DNA of 64,000 bases from Sclerotiophoma versabilis (GCA_012274445.1 JAAROD010000007.1:496001-560000), one strand, 5' to 3'; positions 53,301-64,000 are shown, counted from the stretch's first letter. Notes: generated by a model not told the origin, from the letters alone. Numbers and translations are program-made.

Positions 53301-54934
53301 GAGACTGGGGTGGTACCCAATCCCTAGACCTCCCATGGAGCACCTGGCATAGTCAGCTTGTGTTTGTCTGCCTTCAGTAACAGCACAAGACAGCATCCCA
53401 TGTGAGGGGCAGAGGCAAACGACTCCTTATCAGAGCCTTGCATTGGTCGAGGTAAGCTTCGTCAACTCGCTGATCTGCAGATCTACCGTACTGTGCGTTC
53501 TGCTGGCACAAGCAGTGTAGGTGGGCTAGAACAACAGGGGTCTTTTGACCACAAACGCAAAAACACCAACACATCATCTTGCGCCAATCAAAGACCTTAA
53601 ATCTGCTAATTCTTTTTCTCTCTCACACTATGCATTGCTGTCAAGTATCAAACAAGTTCACCTCAGTTGACAACCACTACCGGACCCACCTACACTACAC
53701 ATATTGGACACTGTAGCAAAGACTAACGGTCTGCCCTAGAGCAACCCAACCTCTGAATGTCATCAAGACCGGCTCGCCTCACAACCACATCGTGACGATC
53801 TTGAAACCGAAGATTGATCTATCCTCATGGTCAATTTCAATAGCTTTCACAAAGTCTAATGTCCCCGGAGACTTCATGCGTTTCTACCCGGAGCGACACA
53901 AGCTTGTCAGCATACCCGATTCGATCGTTGCTGCATCGCGGCAGCGGCTTGCATTTGCGAGCTGCGTTGGAACTCTAACCATGCATCCGCGCTGCACAGT
54001 ACCATTCTGGGCTAATGAAACAGTTTCTCGTTGACAACGCGGTCGCTGGAGGCACGGTCCACGCTACACATGACAGTGAACGAACGAAGGGACTTCATCA
54101 AGACTTCCTTGTTGCGTGCGACTACGGATGTATTGCTTCTGAAGCAAGCAGCTCAAGGTACAGATTTCTTGTCATCGTCGGAGTATGCTAAAGCAAGTTT
54201 CTTGGCTCAAAAACATTGGCACGCCAAAGTCGAGGGCGGGCAAGCATTCCATCCAATTGGAGGCTGCTGTCCGGTAGCTCCAGCCTGCTGGGCAGACACT
54301 GGCACACCTCTTCAGCTAGCGGCTTCTGCACCGACCGATGTCTGTCAGTTTTGAGTTTGGTACTGAGCAGTGTACCCCAAACCAAGCCGGTGCCACCTCA
54401 TCATAAAAGAATGTCGAATGTTTGACAAGGAAGGAAAAACGGTAAAGACGAGATTTAGCTTTCCACATGGCGCGTCTGCTTGAGTCGTTGAACGCTCTCA
54501 AGCTTAAGCTTTGTATCGGTGAGCCTTTCCCGGAGAGATCGCCGACCATGGTACATGTCTAGGCCGCATACGCTTTGGCACGGCGAACATCAGGTGATCT
54601 ACTATGGAACGAGGCATTCGTGGCTGACGGACCTCTTTAACGGCCATTGCGAGGCTTGGTCTGCGCGATTGCTCGCAGACCTGACACCGATTGGACAGGA
54701 GATTTGGCAGCAACAACCTCGGGAGCGGCCACGTGATGCTCGAACCGCTTTCCCACTTTGGTTTGACGTATGACACCTGTATGCGCGACCGTTGCGCACC
54801 CCCAACAGACAAACAAATGTCACTCCATAAGCGGCAGGGGGTCGTGCTTCAATTCTTCCTTTTTCTTACCTGCCGTTTACGCGTGCAGATGAGCTCGCGC
54901 GGGGCGAGCTACACGTGCACTCCCGATTAGGCCT

Positions 54935-54942
54935 TGACGTCA
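54935..54942. promoter_or_regulatory. CRE palindrome TGACGTCA
   Basis: A perfect CREB/ATF palindrome lies about 480 bp before the catalase start codon. Stress-responsive AtfA/Atf1 factors bind this sequence in other fungi. Confidence 0.4.
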
Positions 54943-55304
54943 GAGTCCAACCTTCCGAATCGACACATCAGCGCGCACGTCAGCGTGTCACCACGGGGCA
55001 TATGCGCAGAATCCGGAGAAAGTTTGATCTGGTGGAGCTCGGCGATTGTTCAGCATGGGAAATCCAGATTCCAATTAGACAGGCAGCATGATAATGCTGT
55101 AATGTCAATGGCCATATCGGCGTCGTTCGGCAGTCAGATCAACATGCGATTCTTGCAATGCTGCCAGATGCGCGATAGGCATAACATCACCCTGGTCCCT
55201 ATTGGCTGTACAAAGCTCTTCGCCCCGTTGCGCGTTGCAGAAACGCGGCTTCAGAGCTCGAAGTAGCGGGGAGTGGGCCGGCAGTTAATCGAAAAACGTC
55301 GTTA

Positions 55305-55312
55305 TGACGTCC
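55305..55312 (+). promoter_or_regulatory. CRE-like half site TGACGTCC
   Basis: One mismatch from the CREB/ATF palindrome, 109 bp before the catalase ATG, a promoter-proximal position. Confidence 0.4.
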
Positions 55313-55420
55313 ATAAACACAACATCACCATGCGTGCCACTGCCCGCGCAATGAGCTCCCCATTGGATTTAAGACGCTCTCATCTCGCCAGAAAACAACT
55401 AAGATCTCTGGAACATCACA

Positions 55421-57690
55421 ATGGCATCAGAAATCCTCGGGAACATAGCAGAGAAGGCTAAGAACATGGCTGGCGCACAGAACAAGAAGGTCGCTCAGCT
55501 GAGCGCAGACACCAAAGATGTTCACGACAAGAGCTACAGGATAACCAGCGACTATGGTGTCAAGCAGAATGACACCGACCACTGGCTGGCTGCTGTTAGC
55601 GAGGACAAGCAGGGCCCTCAGCTTCTGGAAGATCCCTTCGGTCGTGAGAAGGCACGTTCAGCGCTGCTACTACTGATGGCAACGGCTAATATTCGCAGAT
55701 TCACCGTTTCGATCACGAGCGTATTCCCGAACGAGTCGTGCATGCTCGCGGCGCTGGCGCATTTGGAAAATTCACCCTCAACGAATCCGCCGCCGATGTT
55801 ACCAAGGCTGGCATTTTGACCGACACATCTCGCGAGACCCCAGTCTTCCTCCGATTTTCCACTGTCCTCGGCAGCCGTGGCTCAGCAGACACTGTCCGCG
55901 ATGTTCGTGGATTCGCCGTCAAATTCTACACTGAGGAGGGCAATTGGGATATTGTAGGCAACAACATCCCTGTTTTCTTCATCCAGGATGCGATGAAATT
56001 TCCCGATGTGATCCACGCTGGCAAGCCCGAGCCTGACAGTGAGATCCCCCAGGCTCAGTCTGCTCACAACAACTTCTGGGACTTCCAGTACCTCCACCCT
56101 GAGACCACCCATATGCACTTTTGGACTATGTCTGACCGTGCCATTCCCCGTTCATACCGTATGATGCAGGGTTTCGGCGTCAACACATTCACGCTCGTGA
56201 ATGACAAGGGAGAGAGACATTTTGTCAAGTTCCACTTCACTCCTGAGCTGGGTGTTCACAGCTTTGTTTGGGATGAAGCTCTCAAGATCGCTGGGCAGGA
56301 CCCTGACTTCCACCGCAAGGACCTGTGGCAAGCCATCGAAGCCGGCTCGTACCCCAAGTGGAAGTTCGGTATCCAGACTATCAAGGAGGGTGAGGAAGAC
56401 CAGTTTGAATTCGATATTCTCGATGCCACAAAGGTCTGGCCTGAGGAGCTGGTACCCATCCGGTACATTGGTCAGCTTGAGCTCAACAGGAACCCCGATG
56501 AGTATTTCACACAGACTGAGCAGGTCGCTTTCTGTACGTCGCACGTTGTCCCTGGTATTGGCTTTAGTGACGACCCGCTTCTTCAGGGTCGTAACTTCTC
56601 CTACCACGATACTCAGCTCTCACGTCTTGGGGTCAACTGGCAGGAGCTACCTATCAACAAGCCTGTCTGCCCTGTAATGAACTTCAACCGCGACGGTGCT
56701 ATGCGCCACACCATTACAAAGGGCAAGGTCAACTACTGGCCCAACCGTTTCGAGTCTGTCCCTCCCGCCAAGGAGGAAGAGGGCGCTTATATCGACTACC
56801 CTGCCAAGGTTGCAGGTATGAAGCAGCGTCTCCACAGCAGAAAGTTCAAGGAGCACAAGAACCAAGCAGAACTCTTCTATAACTCCATGTCCGAGCCCGA
56901 GAAGAAGCACATCATGGCTGCCTTCGCTTTTGAGCTTGACCACTGTGACGACCCTGTAGTCTACAAACGTATGGTTGAGCGTATTGTAGAGATCGACCTT
57001 GAGCTGGCCCAGGGTGTTGCCGAGATGGTGGGTGCCGACATTCCCCAGCAGGCAACTCGTCAGAAGCACAACAAGAAAGCCAAGGGTCTGTCTCAGATGG
57101 AATATCTACCTACAACACCTACCATTGCTACACGTATGGTTGCCATACTAATTGCTGATGGCTACGATAAGGTCACATACAACGGCATCAAGGCTGCTCT
57201 GATGGCTCAGGGTGCTTTGCCTTTCACCATTAGTCCGAAGAGGAACAAGATCTTCGCTGAGGGCGAGGACCAGAGTGGCAGTGGCGTTGTTGCTGACCAC
57301 CACCTTGAGGGCCAGCGTTCCACCATGTACGACAGTGTCTTCATTCCTGGTGGTGAGAAGTCGATCGCTACCCTTAGCAAGAGCGGTCGCGCCATCCACT
57401 GGGTCCGCGAGGCTTTTGGTCACTTGAAGGCCATTGGTGCAACTGGTGAGGGTGTTGCTTTCGTCAAGCAGTGCGTTGAGCTTCCCGAGATGGAGTTCTC
57501 CACTAGCACAGACGTCAAAAACAGCTACGGTGTTGTCACAGCCGCCAAGGTCTCACCTGATAGCTTTACGGAGGCTGTCAAGATGTCAAAGGAGGCGGCT
57601 GACTTCGTTGGGCAGTACACTTATGCTATCTCGCAGCACAAGAACTTTGATCGTGAGCTTGCTGGTTTGAACAGTATGGTTGCGTACTAA
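55421..57690 (+). CDS. catA: large-subunit catalase (CatA-type, clade 2)
   Basis: Two exons, 55421-55651 and 55699-57690, encode 740 aa. The 47-nt intron has a GC-AG boundary (AAG|GCACGT ... CGCAG|ATT); only this joins REK to IHRFDHERIPERVVHARG in frame. His92 in VVHARG is the distal catalytic His, Asn165/166 in GNNIPVFF includes the conserved active-site Asn, and Tyr379 in RNFSYHDTQ is the haem-ligand Tyr. After the core, a C-terminal flavodoxin-like DJ-1/PfpI domain (about 540-740) marks the large-subunit clade. It has no signal peptide and opens with a helical, Lys/Ala-rich segment, as in Aspergillus CatA, the conidial cytosolic enzyme, rather than secreted CatB. It decomposes hydrogen peroxide. 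CRE-like sites upstream suggest ATF-type stress control. Confidence 0.94.
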
Positions 57691-58142
57691 GCGGAGGATA
57701 CCCCAGATATAATATCTCATATAATAATGAAGCAATGACGATCATGTTCAATCTCCATTATCTTCACGTCTAGCACACGCATTCATAAGCCAAATCGGGA
57801 TTACAGGCGGCGAGGCATTAGACAGGCACAACTGGCTCAGGCCTTAGATAGCATTACAACCCACTACACTTATTAGGACATTACGTTCAGTCTCTACCAA
57901 CGATTATCTAGAGGTCCTTGGCCAGATGAATCTGCTTTGTCATAGAGCTCCGAACAGCGTTCAGGTTGTGGCTTGGATGATCATCCATAATCTGCTGCAA
58001 CACTCCACGATTGCTGCCTATCTGTCTTGTTAAGGGTCGTCATCGCAAAACCTATTGTGTCGGAAGAGTGGCACTCTTTATACAGTGTGAGATATCTATC
58101 GGAAGCTCGTGTGAGGATGGATCTTTTTTTCTAACTAGATTC
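57691..58142. other. convergent intergenic, catalase / aminopeptidase 3' flanks
   Basis: 452 bp between two stop codons, including an ATAAT-rich segment just after the catalase that may serve polyadenylation. No gene is visible. Confidence 0.45.
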
Positions 58143-59290
58143 TTACGACATTGAAAGCATTGAAAGATTGGCATACTCCTCGCATGCCTCGATGAGCTTC
58201 TTCTTTGTTCCTGGCTCCTATTGTTTGTCAGTATACAGTCATAAATGATCCAAGGCTCCCTGAACCCACCGTTGCGCTATGCCCAGCATCAGACACCCAA
58301 TGCAACTTGGACTCTGGAAATGCCTTGTGCAGCTCCCAAGCAGTAACAGGAGGGCAAACCACATCGTACCGGCCTTGCACAATAGTCGCTACGGTTGTTT
58401 TTAGCACCAACGAACACGGCATCGCAGCAAAATCACTTACTAGGAATGTGGCGGATCTTGTCGATGTTTTCCTTCCTCAACAGCTGGCCTTCTTCCAACC
58501 AAGCCTTGTTTTGCAAGTAATGTGATTCCATCCTGGCGTGTGCCAGGTTGTACGATGCATCATCAAGCTGAGCCAGTCCTTTGATGTTTGGATACAAGGT
58601 ACTGATGGAGACTTCCCACTTGTTCCAAGATCTTGCAGCCGGGTGACTGATTCTCTCATCATCAGACATCAAACGCTTGTGATAAGAGGCAACATGGTCA
58701 GCTCTTTCCTCCTCAGGAAGAAAGTTGACAAACTCGTCGAAAAGGTCCGGAAAGAGTGTGCTTGCCCCTCCTGGGACCATTGTCCACTTCAGCTCGAGTT
58801 CTCGAACTAGGAAGATACCGCGTAGCACTAGAGAGTCCACAGAGGACGGGTGTGTTTGAGCGTAAGCGAGAGCCAAGGTGGAGCCCCAAGAGCCTCCGAA
58901 AACCACATGCCATTTAGCGATACCGAGGTGCTCTCTGAGGGCTTCGATGTCGGAGACCAGATGCCAAGTCGTGTTGTTGATGGTGCTGGCATTTGGTCGA
59001 GACTTCCCGCAACCACGCTGGTCAAGCAAGACTACACGATAGTGCTTGGGGTTGAAGAATGCTGTATTGGATTTTGATGTGTGCCCGCCAGGTCCTCCGT
59101 GTAGATAGATAACTATGATTAGAGTCAACGACTACAGATATAAGTCAATTCCAGGCGTTTTTATACCTGCTTTACCATCTTGCTTGCCGTACTGCTCATA
59201 ATAAAGTTCGTGGGTTTCGTCAACCTTCAGCCAATTGATGTCCCAGGCGTCATCGTGCTCGTAGCCTTGTACTTGTGGTGCTTGTGCCAT
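58143..59290 (-). CDS. prolyl aminopeptidase (proline iminopeptidase), S33 family
   Basis: Four exons (59290-59167, 59112-58441, 58388-58270, 58217-58143) encode 329 aa; the three introns are 52-54 nt. Motifs follow the S33 pattern: HGGPGG at 46-51 (oxyanion hole), DQRGCGKS, GGSWGS with the nucleophile Ser116, then QGRYDVVCP carrying the catalytic Asp and DAGHSA the catalytic His. The last exon adds EPGTKKKLIEA, the usual C-terminal helix, so all triad members are present only in the spliced form. The enzyme releases N-terminal proline from peptides and is normally cytosolic. The length is close to the bacterial and fungal norm of about 315-330 aa. Confidence 0.92.
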
Positions 59291-59564
59291 GTTGCCTGAT
59301 TTTTACGTTTATGGTAGGTGGGAGGTAGCAGGAGACAAGCTCTTTGTAGGTGACCTGGTGAGTCCTAGTGATACGTAAAGAGCGGGGACCGATATGTCAA
59401 CAGACGATGCTATGCTACAACTAGTCTAGCGGTGCCCCACTTGTGAAGAACACCTTCTAAGATGGGCGCAGCCTCACATCTTTCTCCTGTTTGCCTTTCC
59501 GGCTCCGAATGCCACAAGTGACTCAGACAGCAGCCCTGTAACTCTATGGCATGACCGTCAATTC

Positions 59565-60772
59565 TCAATCAAACAGCAACGCTATCCTGCCCTTGACCCT
59601 CCCGGCCTCCAGCTCTTTTAACACGCGCGGGAATTCCTCCAGCTTTCCATTTGCAACTATTGGGTCAAGAATACCCTCAGCAATTAAGTCCAGTGCTTCT
59701 TTGAGATCTCTTGTCTGCCCACCATACGAGAAGATGATGTCAAGCCTCTTGCGTATTCCAATCTTCATGTGCACCGTATTCTCGTGGTTCAGTGTGCCAA
59801 CGCACAACAACCTGCCTGCTTGACGCACTTTCTTGGTGTCAAAATTGTTGTTAAAGCTGAGAGTGAGTACGTACCTATATGCTGAGCATCGCTGAACGTT
59901 TGTGCGGTACCGACGAAGTCAGCAACGATCGTAATCTTGCCGGACCAGCCATTTTCCTCGACCCACTCCCTTACGTTTTTCCCTATTGGTACGGTGTCCG
60001 CCTTGTTCACACCTATCTTTACTGCATCATCTAGATTCTCTTGCTTGACATCGCTCACAAAGACTTTCGCGCCTATCGCCCGAATTACCTGCAATGCATT
60101 GAACCCAAGACCTCCCAGCCCAAACAAGAAGACGGTGTCTTTCGAAGTGATCTTTCCTCGACGATGTATCGCATGATAAGCCGTCGTAACAGCATCGGTA
60201 GCTACAGCAGCTTGGCTTGGTGTCACGCCCTTGGGCACATGGACTGCACCGCGCATGTCGATGACGCAGTACGATGTATAGAAACCATCGTTCCCTATGC
60301 CCGAGCGGTGCGCTTTTGTACACAGCTGGGCAAGGTCTGCACTGCATTCTTCACAGTCTTGCGCTCCACATCCAGGCACTGCAAGTAATGCGATGATATC
60401 TCCGATCTTGAAGCCGGCAGACGAGGGAACATCAGAGCCTAGTCCAACAATACGGCCACAACCTTCATGGCCGAGTGTGAAATTATCTTGGAACCACTCA
60501 GGTTGATTCTCGTTGGTGAGAAGGTTGTGATCTGATCGACAGACACCTGCTGCTATGAGTTTGATAAGAAGTCCAGTTTGATGTGGTGTTGGGACTGGAA
60601 CCTCCTCCCAAACCTTTGGTACGTAAGTTGAAATGATTTTAGCGGCGTCCTAACAGCAGAGCCTCTGCTATGCCCTCTTCGAGCGAAGTTTACTCACTGG
60701 TTCCATATTACCTCGGTGCTTCCTCCATGCCCACATCGTTTTTGGCACGAAATCCTGCGGTACTGATGGCAT
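59565..60772 (-). CDS. zinc-dependent alcohol dehydrogenase (MDR family)
   Basis: Three exons (60772-60698, 60649-59875, 59827-59565) encode 370 aa. The GroES-like N-terminal domain carries the catalytic-zinc motifs GVCRSDH and GHEGCGRIVGLG. A cysteine lobe CGAQDCEECSADLAQLC stands where the structural zinc sits; its first spacing is C-x4-C rather than the usual C-x2-C. The Rossmann motif FGLGGLGFNALQ is followed by VSD, whose acidic residue suggests NAD rather than NADP. The last junction (ATA G|TG CGT) gives AQHIVRQAGRLLCVGTL, as in the family. It oxidises an alcohol or reduces an aldehyde of unknown identity. It stands between the aminopeptidase and monooxygenase genes, all on the minus strand. 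Confidence 0.9.
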
Positions 60773-61109
60773 CTTGGATTTGCTGCTTCAAGGTCTGAGG
60801 TCGCTATGTCAGACACGATTGTAGTTATGGTCATTTATCTACTCTTCTGGAGGCCTCAGAACCACCCCATTAGTTACTAGCGGCTGCTCTAGACCATAAT
60901 TAGGTTACCGAGGCTAAATTGCGGGGAACATAGGGCGTAAGTTGACCCGACAGAGCATAAAGATTGAGTAAGCATTTTGCTTGTAAGTACATTTCATGCC
61001 TGACGGCTTCAGCGAGGATTTTATGGAACGTCACCTATTGGATCACAGGGATATTTGACCTTCGGTTATTACAGAATCTTTTATATGCTTTGAGAACCGG
61101 GCACTGAGT
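60773..61109. other. intergenic, ADH promoter
   Basis: 337 bp, AT-richer than its neighbours, without an open frame of note. It contains the promoter of the alcohol dehydrogenase gene and the 3' flank of the monooxygenase. Confidence 0.4.
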
Positions 61110-63064
61110 CTAATGATACCCTTCGAGCTTCACCGCCTTGTCTTCTCTATTCGGTCCCTTCCCTTGCGCTTCCTCAGCAATTTCAACGTACCACGACAAA
61201 TCTGCATCATCCTTCATCTCGAACTCTGTGAACCCATTACCCATGAATCTCCAAGGATTCGCCGTACGATATGTGATATCGAAGTCTTCGCCCCTGATGT
61301 CTGTGATCAGCTTGTTAAATAACTGAGCAGAGCCACCGAACAGCGCCGTTACTCTCCCATCAATGCGGCCCCGTTTGTACCATGATGAGCAACCACCGCT
61401 CCAGACGAGTGTCTTGTGAACTTCGTCTTGGTACTTCATGAACGCATCGACCTTATCACGTCGAGGCGTAAAGCACTTGATGTCTTCATGCGCCATCTTC
61501 TTGATCCACTTTACGAAGTAGTCGCCTGTCCAGTTGAGAGATTCAACCAGTGAACCGTGACCACCTAGGCAGTTTGGTCCCATGTACATCAGATAGTTCG
61601 GGAAGTCTGGCGTCATCACCGAGACGTAGGACTCCGGGTCTTCAGCCCACTTCTCGCGCAGATTGACGTTGTTCTGGCCAATGAGAGGGTATCGAGGGCG
61701 ATGCGACACATCAAAACCAGTCGCGCAGACGATAACATCGCATTCAAAATGCTTCCCATCTGCGGTTATGATGCCGGTCTCTGTAATTTCTGTGGTAGGG
61801 CTGTTGGTGCAGTCGCAGTTGTCTCGCAGGAAGGACTCGAGGTAGCCAGGCCCAGGGGTAATTCTCCTGCAGCCCAGTTCCCATTTTGGGATCAGCATGT
61901 CACAGAGTCGCTTGTCATAGCCCAGCTTCTCTGCCATCTGCGTGCTAGCTGCCTTGATGCCTTTTTCGTTATTCTCTCCCTTAAGGAAGATGTAGAAAGA
62001 CTTGTTCGTTCGTGAAACGATACCTTTGCGGTACTGCTGGTGATGAGCTGGATCTCTGAACTTGTCTTTCTCAGCTTCTGTGTAAGCAGGGTTTGGATCG
62101 TCGACTTCGCGACCCATGTGCTTGGATGGAGGCGCACGGTAGTATACCCATGCTCCGCCGCGGATGAAGTTCTGCACGGTAGTTCCGGGTAGTCTAGCCA
62201 TCTGCGGTACGATCTGAATACCACTGGAGCCATTTCCGATCACTGCAATGCGCTTGTTGGAATAGTCGTAGCTGTGGTCCCATCGGGCTGAATGTGTAAC
62301 ATGACCTTTGAACTTATCGAAACCGGGTATCTTTGGCCAGTTCTCATGCCTAAAGGCCTGTTAGCAAGGTGCAGGAAGCCACAAACATGGTCCATGACTC
62401 ACACAAGAACGCCCTGCCCAGATATCAAGACGTGACACCATTCCTTTCTCCTTTCTCCACTCAGTGTGTTTTCAACCTCAACTTCCCACATGCCTTCAGA
62501 GTTGTGCCATCTCGCTCCGACAACTTTTGTGTTCAGTTGCAGATCGCGGTCTAGATTCCATTTCTTTGTTGTCTTCTTGAAGTACTCCAGGATCTCAGCA
62601 CCACTTGCGTAAAACCTCGTCCATTCTGGATTCGGGTCGAAAGGAAACGCGTAAATATGCGCTGGGACGTCACATTGCACACCTGGATAGTTGTTGACCA
62701 GCCAGGTCCCACCCACTTCGTGATGCGCCTCGAAGATGGTGTGGTCGACAATGTATTGCATTTCTGGGAAGCGATGTTGAAATTTGTGCGCCATCAACAA
62801 GCCGCTGAAGCCTGCTCCAATGGTGAAGACCTTGATCTTGCGAGGTGTGTAGGCAAACTCTTTGGCAAGCTTGAAAGGGTCCTCCGTTGTGCTACCGTAG
62901 CCATTTATGGTACCATTGGTATGAGTGCCGTTGGCAATTGGCTTTACTGGTATCGCTCCGTTGACTCTGGGCAATTCGCCTTCAGTCTCTGGCACTCTGG
63001 CGACGCCATTTGCCTTCGTCGTCGGTGCTGGACCATTGTGATCATCGATGAGGAAGGCTGTCAT
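61110..63064 (-). CDS. Baeyer-Villiger-type flavin monooxygenase
   Basis: Two exons, 63064-62403 and 62349-61110, with a 53-nt intron, encode 633 aa. GAGFSG (83-88) is the FAD Rossmann motif. EVGGTWLVNNYPGVQCDVPAHIYAF is the conserved FAD and active-site block. Across the splice junction, FKGHVTHSARW (234-244) fits the Baeyer-Villiger fingerprint FxGxxxHxxxW exactly, followed by the NADPH motif GNGSSG. The C-terminal half holds VIVCATGFD, the usual ATG motif. Such enzymes insert oxygen next to a ketone to give an ester or lactone, using FAD and NADPH. The first 60 residues are a variable, Asn/Thr-rich extension. The in-frame start at 63199 is GTG, so ATG 63064 is used. It is divergent from a short-chain dehydrogenase, with which it probably forms a pathway. 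Confidence 0.93.
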
Positions 63065-63637
63065 GATGGGGGCTGCGGGTGTATTCAAGAGAAAGGGACG
63101 ATACAGAGTCGTGGAATTTAGTACTTCTCTTCGCACATATGTAATTCCAGTCTGAGCACAACTAACGCAGCATGCTGAGTTACCGGCGATTGGCGCCACC
63201 GTGATTTCGCGGCTTACACTCCAAACGGGTACTGCCTGCCGAAATCAGTTCATGGCTATGCAGGACTGCAGCTAACACAGAAGCCCCCCGCACGGCATTG
63301 TTGGTTTTCGGTAGTGACAGCGCGCCAAAGAGAAACGAACGCATGCCGGCCAGCGTGTGGTTTGCCGGTCCCCTGATTCCGTCCCAACCACATTAGGATA
63401 ACCGAGCAACCCCGCAAGTACCCGGATCAGCAGCTCCGCCAACGCACTTCTCCAAGACTTTTGAGACAAGCGGGGATGAGAGTAGCTCGGTACATCTCGA
63501 GGGATGGGTGCGATGTGCGTCTGTGGAGGTATACACATCGCAAGGCCATACGCTAGAGCCCAGTCACTATTCCCTCGTATATTTCTTGCATCAAGCAGTC
63601 CATTCAGCACTTCAACTACATTTGCATCACTCTCAAG
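63065..63637. promoter_or_regulatory. shared divergent promoter, monooxygenase / SDR
   Basis: 573 bp separate two divergent start codons of oxidoreductase genes, suggesting joint control. A minus-strand frame across it is unsupported. I see no clear palindromic operator. Confidence 0.4.
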
Positions 63638-64000
63638 ATGCCCATCGAAAAGTACACATACAAAGGTCCCATAGACCACACTCTTCCTGTCGACACCTCC
63701 AAGCTCGCGGGTAGATCTGTGATTATCACTGGCGGTGCCAATGGCATGGGTGAAACCTGTGTTCGACACTTCGCAGCCGCAGGTGCGAAAGTCACTATCG
63801 CAGACGTCAACAAGCGTGGCTACGATATTGCTACTGAGCTCAACAAGGAGTATGGCTTTGAGCAGACCGTCTTCGTGGAAGTTGACATACGCGATTGGGA
63901 TCAGCAAAAGAAGATGTTCGAGGTAGCTTTGAGCAAGTTCGGTGCAATCGACATTGTCATCGCAAACGCAGGTATAAGCAGAAGCTCAGGAGACAGTCTG
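63638..64000 (+). CDS. short-chain dehydrogenase/reductase, 3' end beyond window
   Basis: The first 121 codons are present, open to the window edge. TGGANGMG (31-38) is the SDR dinucleotide-binding motif (TGxxxGxG). The Asp in IADVNKRG ends the second beta strand and suggests NAD preference. VDIRDW and IVIANAGIS (NAG motif) follow. The catalytic Ser-Tyr-Lys lies outside the window. It resembles fungal NAD-dependent SDRs of the 15-hydroxyprostaglandin dehydrogenase type; it probably interconverts an alcohol and a ketone. That would suit the neighbouring Baeyer-Villiger enzyme, which needs a ketone substrate. Confidence 0.9.
   Translation, partial: MPIEKYTYKGPIDHTLPVDTSKLAGRSVIITGGANGMGETCVRHFAAAGAKVTIADVNKRGYDIATELNKEYGFEQTVFVEVDIRDWDQQKKMFEVALSKFGAIDIVIANAGISRSSGDSL

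Larger units (their letters stand above)
50398..55420. other. gene-poor stretch, right part (5 kb), with the catalase promoter
   Basis: I found no credible protein gene, tRNA or transposon in these 5 kb. Many short frames occur on both strands (longest about 190 codons, 50285-50857 plus, antisense to the small Cys-rich gene), none with a recognised domain. There is no obvious AT-rich decay of the kind left by repeat-induced point mutation. The right 500 bp carry two CRE-like sites upstream of the catalase. Confidence 0.45.

Noticed and set aside
62399..63199. 45-residue N-terminal extension of the Baeyer-Villiger enzyme
   Set aside because: The extension begins at GTG; ATG 63064 is the first real start and gives a usual N-terminus.

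Overview
This window is nuclear DNA of a filamentous ascomycete, most likely a dothideomycete of the Pleosporales. The lineage is inferred from protein resemblance and was not tested with a tree. The genes carry short spliceosomal introns (46-126 nt, mostly about 50) with GTAAGT/GTGAGT-type donors. The families present are typical of filamentous fungi: HET-C, Mdm12 of ERMES, a GH45 cellulase, a large-subunit catalase with a DJ-1-like tail, and a Baeyer-Villiger monooxygenase. Genes lie on both strands in no operon-like order. I see no transposon, CRISPR, rRNA or tRNA.

Layout. 0.5-1.5 kb: zinc-knuckle protein with GW repeats (-). 2.4-4.3 kb: vacuolar-type MFS permease (-), divergent from HRD3/SEL1L (+, 4.8-7.4 kb). 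7.7-9.3 kb: PAF-acetylhydrolase-like lipase (-). 10.1-11.1 kb: Rab4/Ypt4 GTPase (-), divergent from an SRA-YDG protein (+, 12.1-13.9 kb). 14.8-17.2 kb: secreted low-complexity protein (+). 17.5-18.3 kb: N-terminally incomplete GH18-like protein (+). 19.6-20.3 kb: GH45 endoglucanase (+). 20.8-22.4 kb: MFS transporter (+), convergent with an amidohydrolase (-, 22.5-24.0 kb). 26.8-29.2 kb: SulP sulfate permease (+). 29.8-31.4 kb: F-box protein (+). 31.5-32.1 kb: small repeat protein (-). 34.6-35.5 kb: Ies4 of INO80 (+). 36.2-38.4 kb: Gid1/RanBPM of the GID/CTLH ubiquitin ligase (+). 40.0-41.1 kb: APH-like kinase-fold protein (+). 42.3-45.5 kb: HET-C (-). 47.0-48.3 kb: Mdm12 (-). 48.3-55.4 kb: gene-poor stretch holding one small Cys-rich protein (-, 50.3 kb). 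55.4-57.7 kb: catalase (+). 58.1-64 kb: prolyl aminopeptidase (-), Zn-dependent alcohol dehydrogenase (-), Baeyer-Villiger monooxygenase (-) and a short-chain dehydrogenase (+) cut by the window end.

How the genes relate. Most are unlinked housekeeping or lifestyle genes. Three local groupings may be functional: the secreted protein, GH18-like and GH45 genes (cell wall and extracellular); the convergent MFS/amidohydrolase pair (28 bp between stop codons); and the oxidoreductase group at the right end (monooxygenase and dehydrogenases, two of them divergently transcribed), which looks like part of a catabolic or secondary-metabolite cluster continuing past the window.

Gene models were built by hand: start codons were checked as ATG, and every intron was placed so that flanking exons keep frame and the family motif is restored. 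No entirely new system is obvious. The items most worth a second look are the GW-repeat zinc-knuckle protein, the SRA protein, intron-dependent isoforms in HET-C and the sulfate permease, and the GC-AG intron in the catalase.
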